Source of the DNA: CAYNHF01 sp964397045
GTDB taxonomy: Bacteria; Actinomycetota; Acidimicrobiia; Spongiisociales; UBA5794
Length of the DNA stretch: 25,184 bases
Direction of reading: 5' to 3'
Assembly: GCA_964397045.1 (NCBI GenBank)
Contig: CAYNHF010000017.1
Coordinates: 1 to 25,184, forward strand
This document shows, piece after piece, positions 1 to 7,566 of the stretch (the stretch's first letter is position 1; each line of letters starts with the position of its first letter). Position numbers and translations under genes: made by a program. The notes below the pieces were generated by a model, which was given only the letters and a program-made list of their open reading frames with translations, ran no database searches and was not told the DNA's origin.

Positions 1-140
1 GTGAACTCAGTCGCACCCTCACCCGACTCAGCAAGCACCTTCGTAATCGCAGCCGTCAACGTCGTCTTCCCATGATCAATATGACCCATCGTCCCGACAT
101 TCACATGCGGCTTAGTCCGCTCAAACTTCGCCTTAGCCAT
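1..140 (-). CDS. tuf: Elongation factor Tu, N-terminal fragment (runs off the window)
   Basis: Translation from the ATG at 140 gives MAKAKFERTKPHVNVGTMGH, then the P-loop GHIDHGKTT of the translational GTPase EF-Tu, which delivers aminoacyl-tRNA to the ribosome. Only 46 codons are present; the rest lies beyond base 1. An AAGGAG Shine-Dalgarno sits about 10 nt upstream of the ATG. The gene follows tRNA-Tyr, tRNA-Thr and tRNA-Met on the same strand, a tufB-like arrangement known from other bacteria (E. coli thrU-tyrU-glyT-thrT-tufB), so co-transcription is likely. Codon use is odd: 44 of 46 codons end in G or T, including CAT, ATT, GAT, AAT and TTT, although the other genes here mostly prefer C-ending codons such as ATC and CAC. 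Confidence 0.97.
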   Translation of the reverse strand, partial: MAKAKFERTKPHVNVGTMGHIDHGKTTLTAAITKVLAESGEGATEF

Positions 141-249
141 CAGCGCGCTACTCCTTGGGTTGGTGGTTGCTGGTGCAAGTGGATGAGATTCTAGAAGCAG
201 CCGCCGGGTGGCAGGCTGCATGCGCTCTCTTTGCTGTTTGGTACGTTCG

Positions 250-323
250 TAGCGGCGGGCGGACTTGAACCGCCGACCTCTCGATTATGAGTCGAGCGCT
301 CTTACCAGCTGAGCTACGCCGCC
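250..323 (-). tRNA. tRNA-Met (CAT), elongator type
   Basis: The minus strand folds into a full cloverleaf of 74 nt. The acceptor is GGCGGCG/CGCCGCT with a G-U first pair and discriminator A. The D-arm is GCTC/GAGC, the anticodon stem CTCGA/TCGAG with loop CTCATAA (anticodon CAT), and the T-arm GGCGG-TTCAAGT-CCGCC. No CCA is encoded. The body resembles actinobacterial elongator tRNA-Met; a CAT tRNA read as Ile after lysidine modification cannot be fully excluded. It lies 109 bp upstream of tuf. Confidence 0.95.
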
Positions 324-350
324 GCGAGGTGGTCGGCGGTTGCCGACCCG

Positions 351-422
351 AGCCTCCTCCGGGATTTGAACCCGGGACCCCTTCCTTACCATGGAAGTGC
401 TCTGCCACTGAGCTAAGGAGGC
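351..422 (-). tRNA. tRNA-Thr (GGT)
   Basis: A 72-nt minus-strand cloverleaf. Acceptor GCCTCCT/AGGAGGC, discriminator T, D-arm GCTC/GAGC, anticodon stem CTTCC/GGAAG with loop ATGGTAA (anticodon GGT), T-arm CCGGG-TTCAAAT-CCCGG. No CCA is encoded. It is 27 bp upstream of tRNA-Met on the same strand. A TACAAT hexamer (minus strand, 434-439) lies 11 nt before its 5' end and could be its own -10 element, so this tRNA may not depend only on read-through from tRNA-Tyr. Confidence 0.96.
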
Positions 423-458
423 GTGAGCTCAGATTGTAATCGCGCTTCACGGTTCGTA

Positions 459-506
459 GTTCTTGCCTACCTTCACGCGTGATATCCCGCGCCAGGACGC
501 AAGTTC
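459..506. repeat. Dispersed 48-bp imperfect palindrome, degenerate copy 1
   Basis: GTTCTTGC at 459-466, then 14 nt, GATATCCCGC at 481-490, 6 nt, and ACGCAAG at 497-503. The order, blocks and total length (48 bp) are the same as in the copy at 7559-7606, although the intervening bases differ. The right arm ends in TTC instead of AAC, so the outer stem is weaker than in the other copies. It lies in the spacer between tRNA-Tyr and tRNA-Thr. Confidence 0.6.
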
Positions 507-539
507 GTGAACGTCCGTCGCGATCGGACCGTCTGCGGA

Positions 540-833
540 CGGAGGCCTCGCAAAGCGATCCCAGGAGGAGCCCTACGAATTGCCCCGCCTTCCGAGACTC
601 ACGAATCCCTGACGGAGATCTCACAAAGGGACCTTGGGGGTGCCGTTCAGACTCTCTTTCGAATCCACTCGACGTTGATCGACGAGCTACACCGTCAAGA
701 CGGAGACCTCGCAAAGGGATCCTGAGAGGAGCCCTGCAGACTCCCTTGCGAATCCACTCGACGTTGATCGACGAACTGCACCGTCAAGACGGAGACCTCG
801 CAAAGGGATCCTGGGAGGAGCCCTTTGGGCTCC
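540..833. repeat. Four-copy tandem repeat in the tRNA-Tyr/tRNA-Thr spacer
   Basis: A core resembling CGGAGACCTCGCAAAGGGAT occurs at 540, 613, 701 and 790, giving spacings of 73, 88 and 89 bp. The last two copies are long and nearly identical: the 75 bp from 661 and the 75 bp from 750 differ at only three positions. The 613 copy has lost about 30 bp between its GAATCC block and the core, and the 540 copy is the most diverged. The unit length is not a multiple of three and the block lies between tRNA genes, so it is noncoding. On the transcribed (minus) strand it would form a repeated leader between tRNA-Tyr and tRNA-Thr. Function unknown. The 423-858 stretch otherwise holds only the palindrome at 459-506 and the hairpin at 817-833. 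Confidence 0.85.
817..833 (-). terminator. Short perfect hairpin 3' of tRNA-Tyr (possible terminator or processing site)
   Basis: GGAGCCC-TTT-GGGCTCC is a perfect 7-bp stem with a 3-nt loop, 25 nt past the 3' end of tRNA-Tyr on the minus strand. There is no U-run after it, so factor-independent termination is doubtful. It may instead mark a processing or pausing site. A weaker version (GGAG...CTCC) occurs in the previous repeat unit. Confidence 0.4.
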
Positions 834-858
834 GGGGATACCCTTGAGAGGTCTCCTG

Positions 859-940
859 TGCCGGGAGAAGGATTTGAACCTCCGAAGGCATTGCCGGCAG
901 ATTTACAGTCTGCTCCCTTTGGCCGCTCGGGCATCCCGGC
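859..940 (-). tRNA. tRNA-Tyr (GTA)
   Basis: An 82-nt minus-strand class II tRNA. Acceptor GCCGGGA/TCCCGGC, discriminator A, D-region TGCCCGAGCGGCCAAAGGGA, anticodon loop CTGTAAA (anticodon GTA), a long variable arm and T-arm GGAGG-TTCAAAT-CCTTC with one non-ideal pair. No CCA is encoded. It is the first tRNA of the Tyr-Thr-Met-tuf group. Confidence 0.95.
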
Positions 941-1033
941 TCGTCCCCGCACCGGCACAGCCGCCGGAGCAGAGGAACAGCCGGGAAGAGTAGCCGACGC
1001 GACGATGTGTAGATCGAGGCACGCACCCTATCT

Positions 1034-1084
1034 CCGTTCTTGCGTCCCGCCAGGGACACACCCCGCAGCAATCCGCGAGAACGG
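1034..1084. repeat. Dispersed palindrome, copy 2; hairpin 3' of htpX
   Basis: CCGTTCTTGCG (1034-1044) pairs with CGCGAGAACGG (1074-1084): 11 positions, one of them a G-U pair in RNA. The repeat core (1036-1082, 47 bp) shares GTTCTTGCGTCCC, an internal CCCGCAG and a GAGAAC end with the copy at 7559-7606. It begins 10 bp beyond the htpX stop codon and could act as that gene's transcript end. Confidence 0.7.
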
Positions 1085-1094
1085 GGAAGCCGGC

Positions 1095-1961
1095 TCAGCG
1101 GATACCCATGCTCGACTGGGTGAGGCGCTCGACACGTTCCGAGATCGGCGGGTGGGTGCTGAAGAACTTCGCAAACGTGCCGGCCTTCTTACGATCCTTG
1201 CCGAACGCCTTCATCGGGTCGGCGATGAACAGCTGCGATACGGCGGGGTCCACCTGCATCGGGATTCGAGACGTGCCGGCGTCCAGCTTCTCGAGCGCCG
1301 AGGCAAGCACCAGCGGAGAACCGGTCATCTCGGCGCCGCTTTGGTCTGCCTGGAACTCGCGTGATCGGCTGATAGCGAACTGGATCAACGCCGCTGCCAG
1401 CGGGGCGAGAATCCAGGCCACCAATGTGATTGCGATGCCTATACCCCCGCTGTTGCGCCGGTTCCCGCCGCCACCCCACAGCGCGATTCGCGCCAGGAAC
1501 GTCAACGCCGCACCAAGCGTCGCAGCGACCGTGGCGATGAGGATGTCGCGGTTCTTCACGTGGGAGAGTTCGTGTGCCAGCACCCCTTCGAGTTCCTGGT
1601 AGTTCATCAGTTCGAGGATCCCGCGGGTGACCGCGACTGCGGCATGCTTCGGGTTGCGCCCGGTCGCGAAGGCGTTGGGCTGCGGAGATTCGATCACATA
1701 GATGCCAGGCATCGGCATGTTCTCGCGCTGTGCTAGCGACCTGACAATGGAGTAGACGTTGGGAAGTTCGTGTTCCTCGACCGGAACCGCCCGGGCTGAG
1801 CGCAAGGCGATCTTGTCCGAGAAGAAGTAGACCCCGAAGTTGAGGACGACCGCAATGCCGAGCGCGATGAGCGCCATCGTCGCCCCACCGAACCAGTAAC
1901 CAAGCAGTACGAGCAACCCACCGAGGGTCGCCATCAGCACTGCAGTCTTCAATGTGTTCAT
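1095..1961 (-). CDS. htpX: HtpX family zinc metalloprotease (M48B)
   Basis: A 288-aa integral membrane endopeptidase involved in quality control of membrane proteins. Two N-terminal membrane segments (about 7-25 and 28-47) and two more around 140-160 and 173-197 flank the catalytic motif HELSH at 130-134 (zinc ligands H130 and H134, catalytic E131). The third ligand lies in REFQAD (E202). These positions match the HtpX family, as does the PQPNAFATG motif at 94-101. I start at MNTLKT (1961) although the frame is open further upstream, because HtpX proteins begin this way. No Shine-Dalgarno precedes this ATG; a TACACT hexamer 7 nt upstream suggests a leaderless mRNA. It is divergent from the secreted protease gene. 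Confidence 0.94.
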   Translation of the reverse strand: MNTLKTAVLMATLGGLLVLLGYWFGGATMALIALGIAVVLNFGVYFFSDKIALRSARAVPVEEHELPNVYSIVRSLAQRENMPMPGIYVIESPQPNAFATGRNPKHAAVAVTRGILELMNYQELEGVLAHELSHVKNRDILIATVAATLGAALTFLARIALWGGGGNRRNSGGIGIAITLVAWILAPLAAALIQFAISRSREFQADQSGAEMTGSPLVLASALEKLDAGTSRIPMQVDPAVSQLFIADPMKAFGKDRKKAGTFAKFFSTHPPISERVERLTQSSMGIR

Positions 1962-1968
1962 GCGAGCC

Positions 1969-1997
1969 AGTGTATCGAGAACGGGGGACAATCTTGC
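1969..1997 (-). promoter_or_regulatory. Putative leaderless promoter of htpX
   Basis: The minus strand has TACACT (1969-1974) with 7 nt to the ATG, so transcription would start at or next to the start codon. GCAAGA (1992-1997) lies exactly 17 bp upstream as a poor -35. The -35 position overlaps one arm of a perfect 7-bp inverted repeat, ATCTTGC (1991-1997) and GCAAGAT (2011-2017), which could be an operator. This is based on motif spacing only. Confidence 0.4.
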
Positions 1998-2191
1998 TTG
2001 CCGACGAACTGCAAGATCGCGAAAAACCGGCCAGTTTGCATTGGACACCGATCGCGTTCATCTGCTTACCTATGGTGGTAGTTCGAGTGAGTATGCCCGG
2101 GGGAGGCCATCAGGGGGCACGCCCCGATGCTCGGGTGCTTTAGACCTGCACGAATGCCGTTAGGCATAACCGAGAGAAGGGGAATCTCGAC

Positions 2192-5143
2192 ATGTCGCGA
2201 AGACTGTTGATCATGTTCGCGCTCTTAGCGCTCGTGGTGGGAGTGCTCTCACCCGTAGCCGCCGGAGCAGCAGACGACGGTGCCGAATTGGCGCCTTCTA
2301 CAAAAGAAGTGAAGAAGAGCACCACTGGCAGCTACGTCGTCGTGATGGCCGCCGACCCGCTCGTAGTGAGCGAAGGTCAAGACGGCCTGAACACCAAGAA
2401 GGCCAAGGCGAAGGGCAAGGCGATCGCCAAAGGCCACGACAAGACCCTGGACGAGGCCGGCGTCGGCTCCGACGCCAAGGTCCAGAGCTTCACCAACGCT
2501 CTGAACGGCTTCTCTGCGGTGATGTCGTATCAGGAAGCCAAAGACGTTGCGGCTCTCAACACCGTAGCGATGGTTCTCCCAGATGAGATGCGGTACGCCG
2601 ATACCGACTCCAGCCCAGCCTTCCTGGGCCTCAGCGGCCCGGCCAGCGCATGGCAGACGGGCGTGGACGGTGAAGGCGTCATCGTCGGAGTCATCGACTC
2701 CGGCATCTGGCCCGAACATCCGTCGTTCGCAGATGACGGCAGCTTCCCGGCCGCTCCGGCGCTCGACAACTCGCGGCCCAACTGCGAGTTCGGGAATACG
2801 GGCCACAACCCTCTCGATGCTCCATTCACCTGCAACAACAAGCTCATCGGGGCTCGCCAGATGCTCGACACCTATCGGTTCTTCATCGGAGCTGATCCGG
2901 ATGAGTACGACTCAGCCCGTGACGACGACGGGCACGGCACCCACACCGCGTCTACGGCAGCGGGCAATGCCGGGGTCGAAGCTTCGATGTTCGGCGTCCC
3001 ACTAGGCACGATCTCAGGCATCGCTCCGCGAGCCCACGTGATTGCCTACAAGGGCCTCGGCGCCCTGGGCGGATTCACCTCCGACCTGGCAGCTGCGATC
3101 GACCAGGCCGTTGCCGACGGTGTCGACGTCATCAATTACTCCATCGGTGGCGGCGCTGCCGGACCGGGAGCGGACGAGATCTCGTTCCTGTTCGCAGACG
3201 CCGCGGGAGTATTCGTGGCAACCTCTGCAGGCAACAGCGGATCGGCCCCTGCGACTCTTGGCAACCCGGGAACGATGCCGTGGATGACAACCGTGGCAGC
3301 GAACACCCAGACGCGGTTCTTCGAAGGCACCGCCATCCTTGGTGACGGCACCGAATATGCGGGTGCTTCGATCACGCTGCCCGTCGCTTCCGCGCCGCTG
3401 GTCGACGCCGCAGATGTCGGTGGCGACCTGTGCGTGCCCGGCAGCTTGGATGCGTCTGTAGCCGGAAAGATCGTGTTGTGTCGGCGTGGGTCGATCGCCC
3501 GTGCCGCCAAGAGCCTGGCCGTGCTCCAGGCTGGCGGGGTCGGCATGATCTTGTACGAGAACAGTGACGTGAACAACCTGTTCTCAGACACCCACTGGGT
3601 GCCGTCCGTGCATGTCGACAACACTCCCGGTCTGGCCATCAAGACCTATATCGCCGCTGCCGGCGCAGAGGCTACAGCGGAGATCGTGACCGGAGACGTC
3701 ACCGAATGGCCATCGGCCCCGTCGGTCACGTTCTTCTCATCACGCGGGCCAAACCCGATTTCGCCCGACCTGATCAAGCCGGACATCACGGCCCCGGGTC
3801 ACCAGATCCTGGCCGGAAACTCACCGACACCCATCGGAGGAGTGCCGAACGAACTGTTCCAGGCAATTGCCGGAACATCGATGTCGAGCCCGCACATTGC
3901 AGGCTTGTTCGCACTCCTCAAACAGGAGCACCCGGACTGGAGTCCAGCGATGGCGAAGTCGGCGCTGATGACCACGTCCGACCAGGACGTCGTCGACAAT
4001 GACCGAGTGAGTCAGGCCGAAGCATTCGCGATGGGCGCCGGCCAGGCCAATCCGGGCAACGCGGTCCACAAGGGCTCCGCGTTCCAGCCGGGTCTGGCCT
4101 ACGACGCCGGACTGTTCGAGTACGCCGCGTACACCTGCGGCGAGGACTTCGGCGTGTTCACACCCGGTTCGTGTGACTTCCTCGCGAGCATCGGTGTTCC
4201 CAGCGAGACGTACAACCTGAACGTCCCATCGATCGGCGTGGCCGAAGTAGCGGGACCGCAGACGGTCGTGCGCACGGTCACCAGCGTTGCCAACGAGAGT
4301 GGCTGGCGGACGTACAACGTGTCCGTCGATGCGCCTCCGGGCTTCGACGTGACCGTGTCTCCGTCGCAGATCAGGCTCAAGAAGGGCCAGTCGGCGACCT
4401 ACGAGGTCACCATCACCAGCACCGGCGCGCCGATCGGGGAGTGGCGCCACGGCTCGTTGACGTGGAACGAGAAGACGGGCAACTACAGCGTATACAGCCC
4501 GATCGCAGCCAGGGCTGCTCTCTTTGGGGCCCCGTCCGAGGTTGCTGGCACAGGTACGTCGGGCGCGGCGAGCTTCGACATAGGCTTCGGATACACCGGA
4601 ACCTACGCCGCTGCGCCGCACGGGCTGACAGCCGACGCACCGCACAGTGCGGTTATCGGTCAGGATCCAGATCAGACGTATCCAAGCCCGGACGACAGTC
4701 CGATCGGGGTTCAGAAGATCGACTATCCGATGACCGGTGTGGCGTTCGCCCGGTGGGAGTTGGTGATCCCAGGCGATGACGACATCGACCTCTTCCTCGA
4801 GGATTCTTCGGGGACGATAATTGCCGCCAGCACGAGCGGTGGCACCGACGAGTCGATCGAATTGACTCTGCCGGCCGACGACACCTACACCATGGTCGTC
4901 CATGGATGGTCGGTGCCGAACGCACCATTGCCGTACACACTGCACTACTGGGAGGTACCCCTCGCATCCGGCGGAAGTTTGAGTGTTGACTCAGCGCCGG
5001 GATCCGCGACTGAGGGCGCGACCGGAACCGTCGAGGTCAGCTGGTCTGGTCTCTCGGCCGGAACAACGTACCTCGGGGCCGTTTCGCACACTGGAGACGG
5101 AGCGCTCATGGGCTTCACGCTCGTGAACGTCGACACCCGCTAG
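2192..5143 (+). CDS. Secreted subtilisin-like serine protease (S8) with PA and C-terminal PPC-like domains
   Basis: A 983-aa preproprotein. A signal peptide (about 1-27) ends in AGAA. An inhibitor I9-type propeptide follows (about 46-135). The S8 catalytic domain shows D169 in GVIDSG, H248 in DGHGTHTA, oxyanion N348 in SAGNSG and S563 in GTSMSSPH. A protease-associated domain (about 400-500) is inserted between His and Ser, as in many large bacterial and plant subtilases. A fibronectin-III-like segment spans about 675-770. A bacterial pre-peptidase C-terminal-like region (about 840-920, DIDLFLEDSSG) and a short beta-rich tail close the protein. An AGAAGGGG Shine-Dalgarno precedes the ATG. The likely role is extracellular protein degradation; the substrate is unknown. 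A strong terminator follows, so it is monocistronic. Confidence 0.93.
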   Translation: MSRRLLIMFALLALVVGVLSPVAAGAADDGAELAPSTKEVKKSTTGSYVVVMAADPLVVSEGQDGLNTKKAKAKGKAIAKGHDKTLDEAGVGSDAKVQSFTNALNGFSAVMSYQEAKDVAALNTVAMVLPDEMRYADTDSSPAFLGLSGPASAWQTGVDGEGVIVGVIDSGIWPEHPSFADDGSFPAAPALDNSRPNCEFGNTGHNPLDAPFTCNNKLIGARQMLDTYRFFIGADPDEYDSARDDDGHGTHTASTAAGNAGVEASMFGVPLGTISGIAPRAHVIAYKGLGALGGFTSDLAAAIDQAVADGVDVINYSIGGGAAGPGADEISFLFADAAGVFVATSAGNSGSAPATLGNPGTMPWMTTVAANTQTRFFEGTAILGDGTEYAGASITLPVASAPLVDAADVGGDLCVPGSLDASVAGKIVLCRRGSIARAAKSLAVLQAGGVGMILYENSDVNNLFSDTHWVPSVHVDNTPGLAIKTYIAAAGAEATAEIVTGDVTEWPSAPSVTFFSSRGPNPISPDLIKPDITAPGHQILAGNSPTPIGGVPNELFQAIAGTSMSSPHIAGLFALLKQEHPDWSPAMAKSALMTTSDQDVVDNDRVSQAEAFAMGAGQANPGNAVHKGSAFQPGLAYDAGLFEYAAYTCGEDFGVFTPGSCDFLASIGVPSETYNLNVPSIGVAEVAGPQTVVRTVTSVANESGWRTYNVSVDAPPGFDVTVSPSQIRLKKGQSATYEVTITSTGAPIGEWRHGSLTWNEKTGNYSVYSPIAARAALFGAPSEVAGTGTSGAASFDIGFGYTGTYAAAPHGLTADAPHSAVIGQDPDQTYPSPDDSPIGVQKIDYPMTGVAFARWELVIPGDDDIDLFLEDSSGTIIAASTSGGTDESIELTLPADDTYTMVVHGWSVPNAPLPYTLHYWEVPLASGGSLSVDSAPGSATEGATGTVEVSWSGLSAGTTYLGAVSHTGDGALMGFTLVNVDTR

Positions 5144-5166
5144 CGAAACAACAGCCAACGAGTACC

Positions 5167-5195
5167 GAAGCGGGGCGCCCCAGGCGCCCCGCTTC
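5167..5195 (+). terminator. Strong hairpin terminator after the S8 protease
   Basis: A perfect 13-bp GC-rich stem (GAAGCGGGGCGCC and its complement) closes a 3-nt loop (CCA). It begins 24 nt after the protease stop codon. Only a weak TTCGT tract follows, as is common in high-GC actinobacteria. The symmetry means it could also stop transcription arriving from the minus-strand side. Confidence 0.85.
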
Positions 5196-5602
5196 TTCGT
5201 ACCCACGGTAGTTCGTCTCGACAGTGACCCGACCACCCTGCGTCCGAAGTGGCGCCGATCGGGGGGTACAGCAAGCCATCGGGTTATCGGAGTAGCCGGT
5301 ACCCGGCTGCCTCCTCTGACCTCTCGTCGCCGGCCGCACGGCGGACCACGGAGCGACCTCTTTCGGGAAGCTATCGATACAACACGAAAGCGGGTGTTCA
5401 CAACTCAGGAAAGGTCAACCCCGTCGGTGCTGCCGTACGGTCTGGTCGCACCACCGCACCAATGGCGACATTGCCGCGATGGCGGTGGCTGCAGCGAGAT
5501 GATCGAGATTTCTCCAGAAGCTGGCTCTATGACTAGCGCAACGTTGAGCGCCAGCGCGGTCTGTTCGCGCCCCAGGGTGCAAGGAGCGGTTCCCTCGAGC
5601 GC
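5196..5602. other. 407-bp intergenic region, no gene recognised
   Basis: This lies between convergent genes (the S8 protease and the lipoprotein). Open frames here have no Shine-Dalgarno, no recognisable domain and atypical composition, so I do not call them. One small perfect hairpin is present: AGCCGG-TAC-CCGGCT at 5294-5308. Nothing else stands out. Confidence 0.6.
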
Positions 5603-6250
5603 CTACTCGTCCGGAGGACCAAAGGTGTTTGTCGGGACCTTTTCGTCGAACTTGGGGGGTGTGATCTGCACCACACCATCCTCGGTGAGTTCATAGACGC
5701 CGGCAGTGGACTTGTCCGTTACCTGGGCTCGCTCACAGAGAATCGGCTCTCGCAAGCCGTCGCTGCGGTAGTCGTAGAAGACGGCCTCTGCCTCGAGGAT
5801 GACTCGCATCCCGTCCGTGACCACCTGGGCATAGTTCATGCCGGGCTGCGGACAGCCGAGGCTGGCATCGGACCAGGTGACTTCTTCGACCGCCACCACG
5901 CGGATCCCCGTCTCGGCGATGCCGAGCCTGCCGGCCAGATCGGTGATCATCACCGCGATGATGACGTCCAGTTCTTGCGGGTATTCGTCTGCCAGGTAGG
6001 CGCGCTCGACGTTGCCGCCTTCCACCGCGCCGGCGGGATCGATGGTCTCACTCATGGCTGGTTCCCCGTCCTCTCCAGGCGTAGCCGGCTGCGAAGCGGC
6101 CTCAGTAGTTGTCGGGGCAGCAGTAGCTGTGACGTTCCCGACTTGGGTCGTCGTGGTGTCAGATCCCTCGTCACTGCTGGTCGCGCAGGCACTTGCGAGC
6201 AACACCGCAGCGAGCGCTGCGACCCCGAGAAGCTTGTGGGTCTTGAGCAT
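5603..6250 (-). CDS. Putative lipoprotein with a SLGCPQPG-type conserved domain
   Basis: 215 aa. A lipoprotein signal peptide ends in the lipobox ASA-C with C22 as the lipidated residue. A Thr/Ala/Glu-rich linker (about 23-65) follows, then a soluble domain containing WSDASLGCPQPGMNYAQVV and a FYDYRSD segment. I have seen this W-x-D-x-SLGCP-x-PG pattern in uncharacterised secreted proteins of actinobacteria and other Gram-positives; no function is established to my knowledge. Three ATGs are in frame (6259, 6256, 6250). I choose 6250 because AGGG is then spaced 9 nt from the start; the others are too close to it. It is a single gene, convergent with the protease. Confidence 0.8.
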   Translation of the reverse strand: MLKTHKLLGVAALAAVLLASACATSSDEGSDTTTTQVGNVTATAAPTTTEAASQPATPGEDGEPAMSETIDPAGAVEGGNVERAYLADEYPQELDVIIAVMITDLAGRLGIAETGIRVVAVEEVTWSDASLGCPQPGMNYAQVVTDGMRVILEAEAVFYDYRSDGLREPILCERAQVTDKSTAGVYELTEDGVVQITPPKFDEKVPTNTFGPPDE

Positions 6251-6325
6251 CGTCATCATCCCTACTTGTGACGTATCCGCAGTGAGACAAGGTTCCCACC
6301 GCCGACCACCCTCCGCAACCTCGGA

Positions 6326-7531
6326 TCAGCCCTTCATGGCCACCAGCACCCGGAAGTCGCCGAGGCCACGGGGATGGAGCAACGTCTCGGCGTCGGTGCG
6401 CTCTGATCGCAACTTCAAGCGCTGCATCGGATCACCCGACCGCGCCTCGTCGAGTTCGTGGCGACGAATACGGGACAGCTCGTCGCGCAACCCGAGCTCG
6501 GTGAGGAAGTCGTCCTGCCGCAGCAACCCGACCTCGACATCAGATCGCTCGGCGACCGCCAGCAGCGCCGTGAAGTTCACATCGACCGTGACGTCCGTCT
6601 CCCCCGGCTCGGCGAGCGGGTCGGGGCCGAGGTGGTGGGCGCGGTAGGTCCGCAACGTGCCGAGCGTGCGGCGCGGCTCGAGCTCCTCTGCCGTGCCGCC
6701 ATAGTCGATGACCACCACCGCCCCGCGTCCGAGTCTGTCGAGGGCTGCCTCGAGCCAGTTCTGGGCGGCGAGCTGCACCTCAACCAGGCCCCCGTCGGGA
6801 ACCTTTCCCGCGTACCTGTCTGCCCAGGCGGCTACTTCAGATCTCGCCGGGGTCGGCACCAGGGCGAATGGCATCTCATCGCCGCCACCCACATCGACCC
6901 AGCGTTCCACCCAGACATCGCCTTCGCGCACCACGATGGCTACCGGCAGGTTGTCGAGCAGTTCGTTGGCAATGATGACCCCGTCAAGCGACTTCGGCGT
7001 GCCCCCCAAATCGGCGACGACAGTGTCGATGAAGGTGCTCGACTCGAGGTGGTCTCGCGCTGCGGGAGAGGCATCGGCAGCCCACCACTCGACAGCATTG
7101 ATGATGGCTCCATCAGAGGAGCGCGGCGCATCCTGAGTCGGATGAGCCGGCACCTCGACCGGTGCAGATGACGAGCCCTCTGCCGCGTCGTCGAGCGAAC
7201 CACTCAATGCCGCGCCGCCCGGCGATTGCGCGCCGAAGCCGGCCGCCATCGCGGTGAGCAACGAACCAGACCCAGCTCCGATGTCAACAACACGAAACGG
7301 CTGGGGTCGACCCACCCGCTCATACTCCTGGTCGACGAACCGACCCAGGCAGCGCCCAAACCACGGGCTCACCTCCGGGCTGGTGAGAAAGTCACCTGCT
7401 TTGGTCGACCGCAGCGGACCCGTGGCAAAGAAGCCATCTTCAGGGTCATACAGACACGCCGCCATGTACTCCTCGAAGGGCATCGGTCCATCCCGTTCGA
7501 TGCGCGCCCGCAGCCGTTCAGCAAGTGTCAT
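6326..7531 (-). CDS. MidA/NDUFAF7-family SAM-dependent methyltransferase
   Basis: 401 aa. The N-terminal family signature is clear: GPMPFEEYMAACLYDPEDGF (15-34) and GDFLTSPEVSPWFG (46-59), followed by the SAM-binding glycine motif VVDIGAGSGS (81-90). Later blocks include NELLDNLP and VVIDYGG. This is COG1565 (DUF185), whose human member NDUFAF7 dimethylates an arginine in the complex I subunit NDUFS2, the NuoD homologue. It lies 93 bp downstream of nuoN on the same strand. A low-complexity Gly/Ser/Ala/Pro insert (about 100-142) follows the SAM motif. No Shine-Dalgarno is visible; TAGCCT ends 6 nt before the ATG, which suggests a leaderless mRNA. Family assignment is firm; NuoD as substrate is an inference. 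Confidence 0.9.
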   Translation of the reverse strand: MTLAERLRARIERDGPMPFEEYMAACLYDPEDGFFATGPLRSTKAGDFLTSPEVSPWFGRCLGRFVDQEYERVGRPQPFRVVDIGAGSGSLLTAMAAGFGAQSPGGAALSGSLDDAAEGSSSAPVEVPAHPTQDAPRSSDGAIINAVEWWAADASPAARDHLESSTFIDTVVADLGGTPKSLDGVIIANELLDNLPVAIVVREGDVWVERWVDVGGGDEMPFALVPTPARSEVAAWADRYAGKVPDGGLVEVQLAAQNWLEAALDRLGRGAVVVIDYGGTAEELEPRRTLGTLRTYRAHHLGPDPLAEPGETDVTVDVNFTALLAVAERSDVEVGLLRQDDFLTELGLRDELSRIRRHELDEARSGDPMQRLKLRSERTDAETLLHPRGLGDFRVLVAMKG

Positions 7532-7537
7532 GCCGCC

Positions 7538-7566
7538 AGGCTAGGTGAGCGCTTGCCCGTTCTTGC
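7538..7566 (-). promoter_or_regulatory. Putative leaderless promoter of the MidA-like gene
   Basis: TAGCCT (7538-7543, minus strand) is followed by 6 nt and then the ATG, which places the transcription start on the start codon. A GCAAGA hexamer (7561-7566) is exactly 17 bp upstream and lies inside the palindromic repeat at 7559-7606. The same GCAAGA-17-TAnnnT layout precedes htpX. This is motif evidence only. Confidence 0.4.

Noticed and set aside
540..833. CRISPR array
   Set aside because: The repeats are long, have spacings of 73, 88 and 89 bp, most of each unit (not a short repeat) is conserved, and no cas gene is present.
540..833. Decayed tRNA-Gly expected in a tufB-like locus
   Set aside because: No T-arm GTTCRA motif or cloverleaf can be formed on either strand of the spacer.
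148..1071. Several open frames across the tRNA region
   Set aside because: They run through tRNA genes and the tandem repeat and have no coding character.
5249..5696. Small plus-strand genes between the protease and the lipoprotein
   Set aside because: No Shine-Dalgarno, no recognisable domain or signal, Arg/Ser/Pro-rich translation typical of random high-GC frames.
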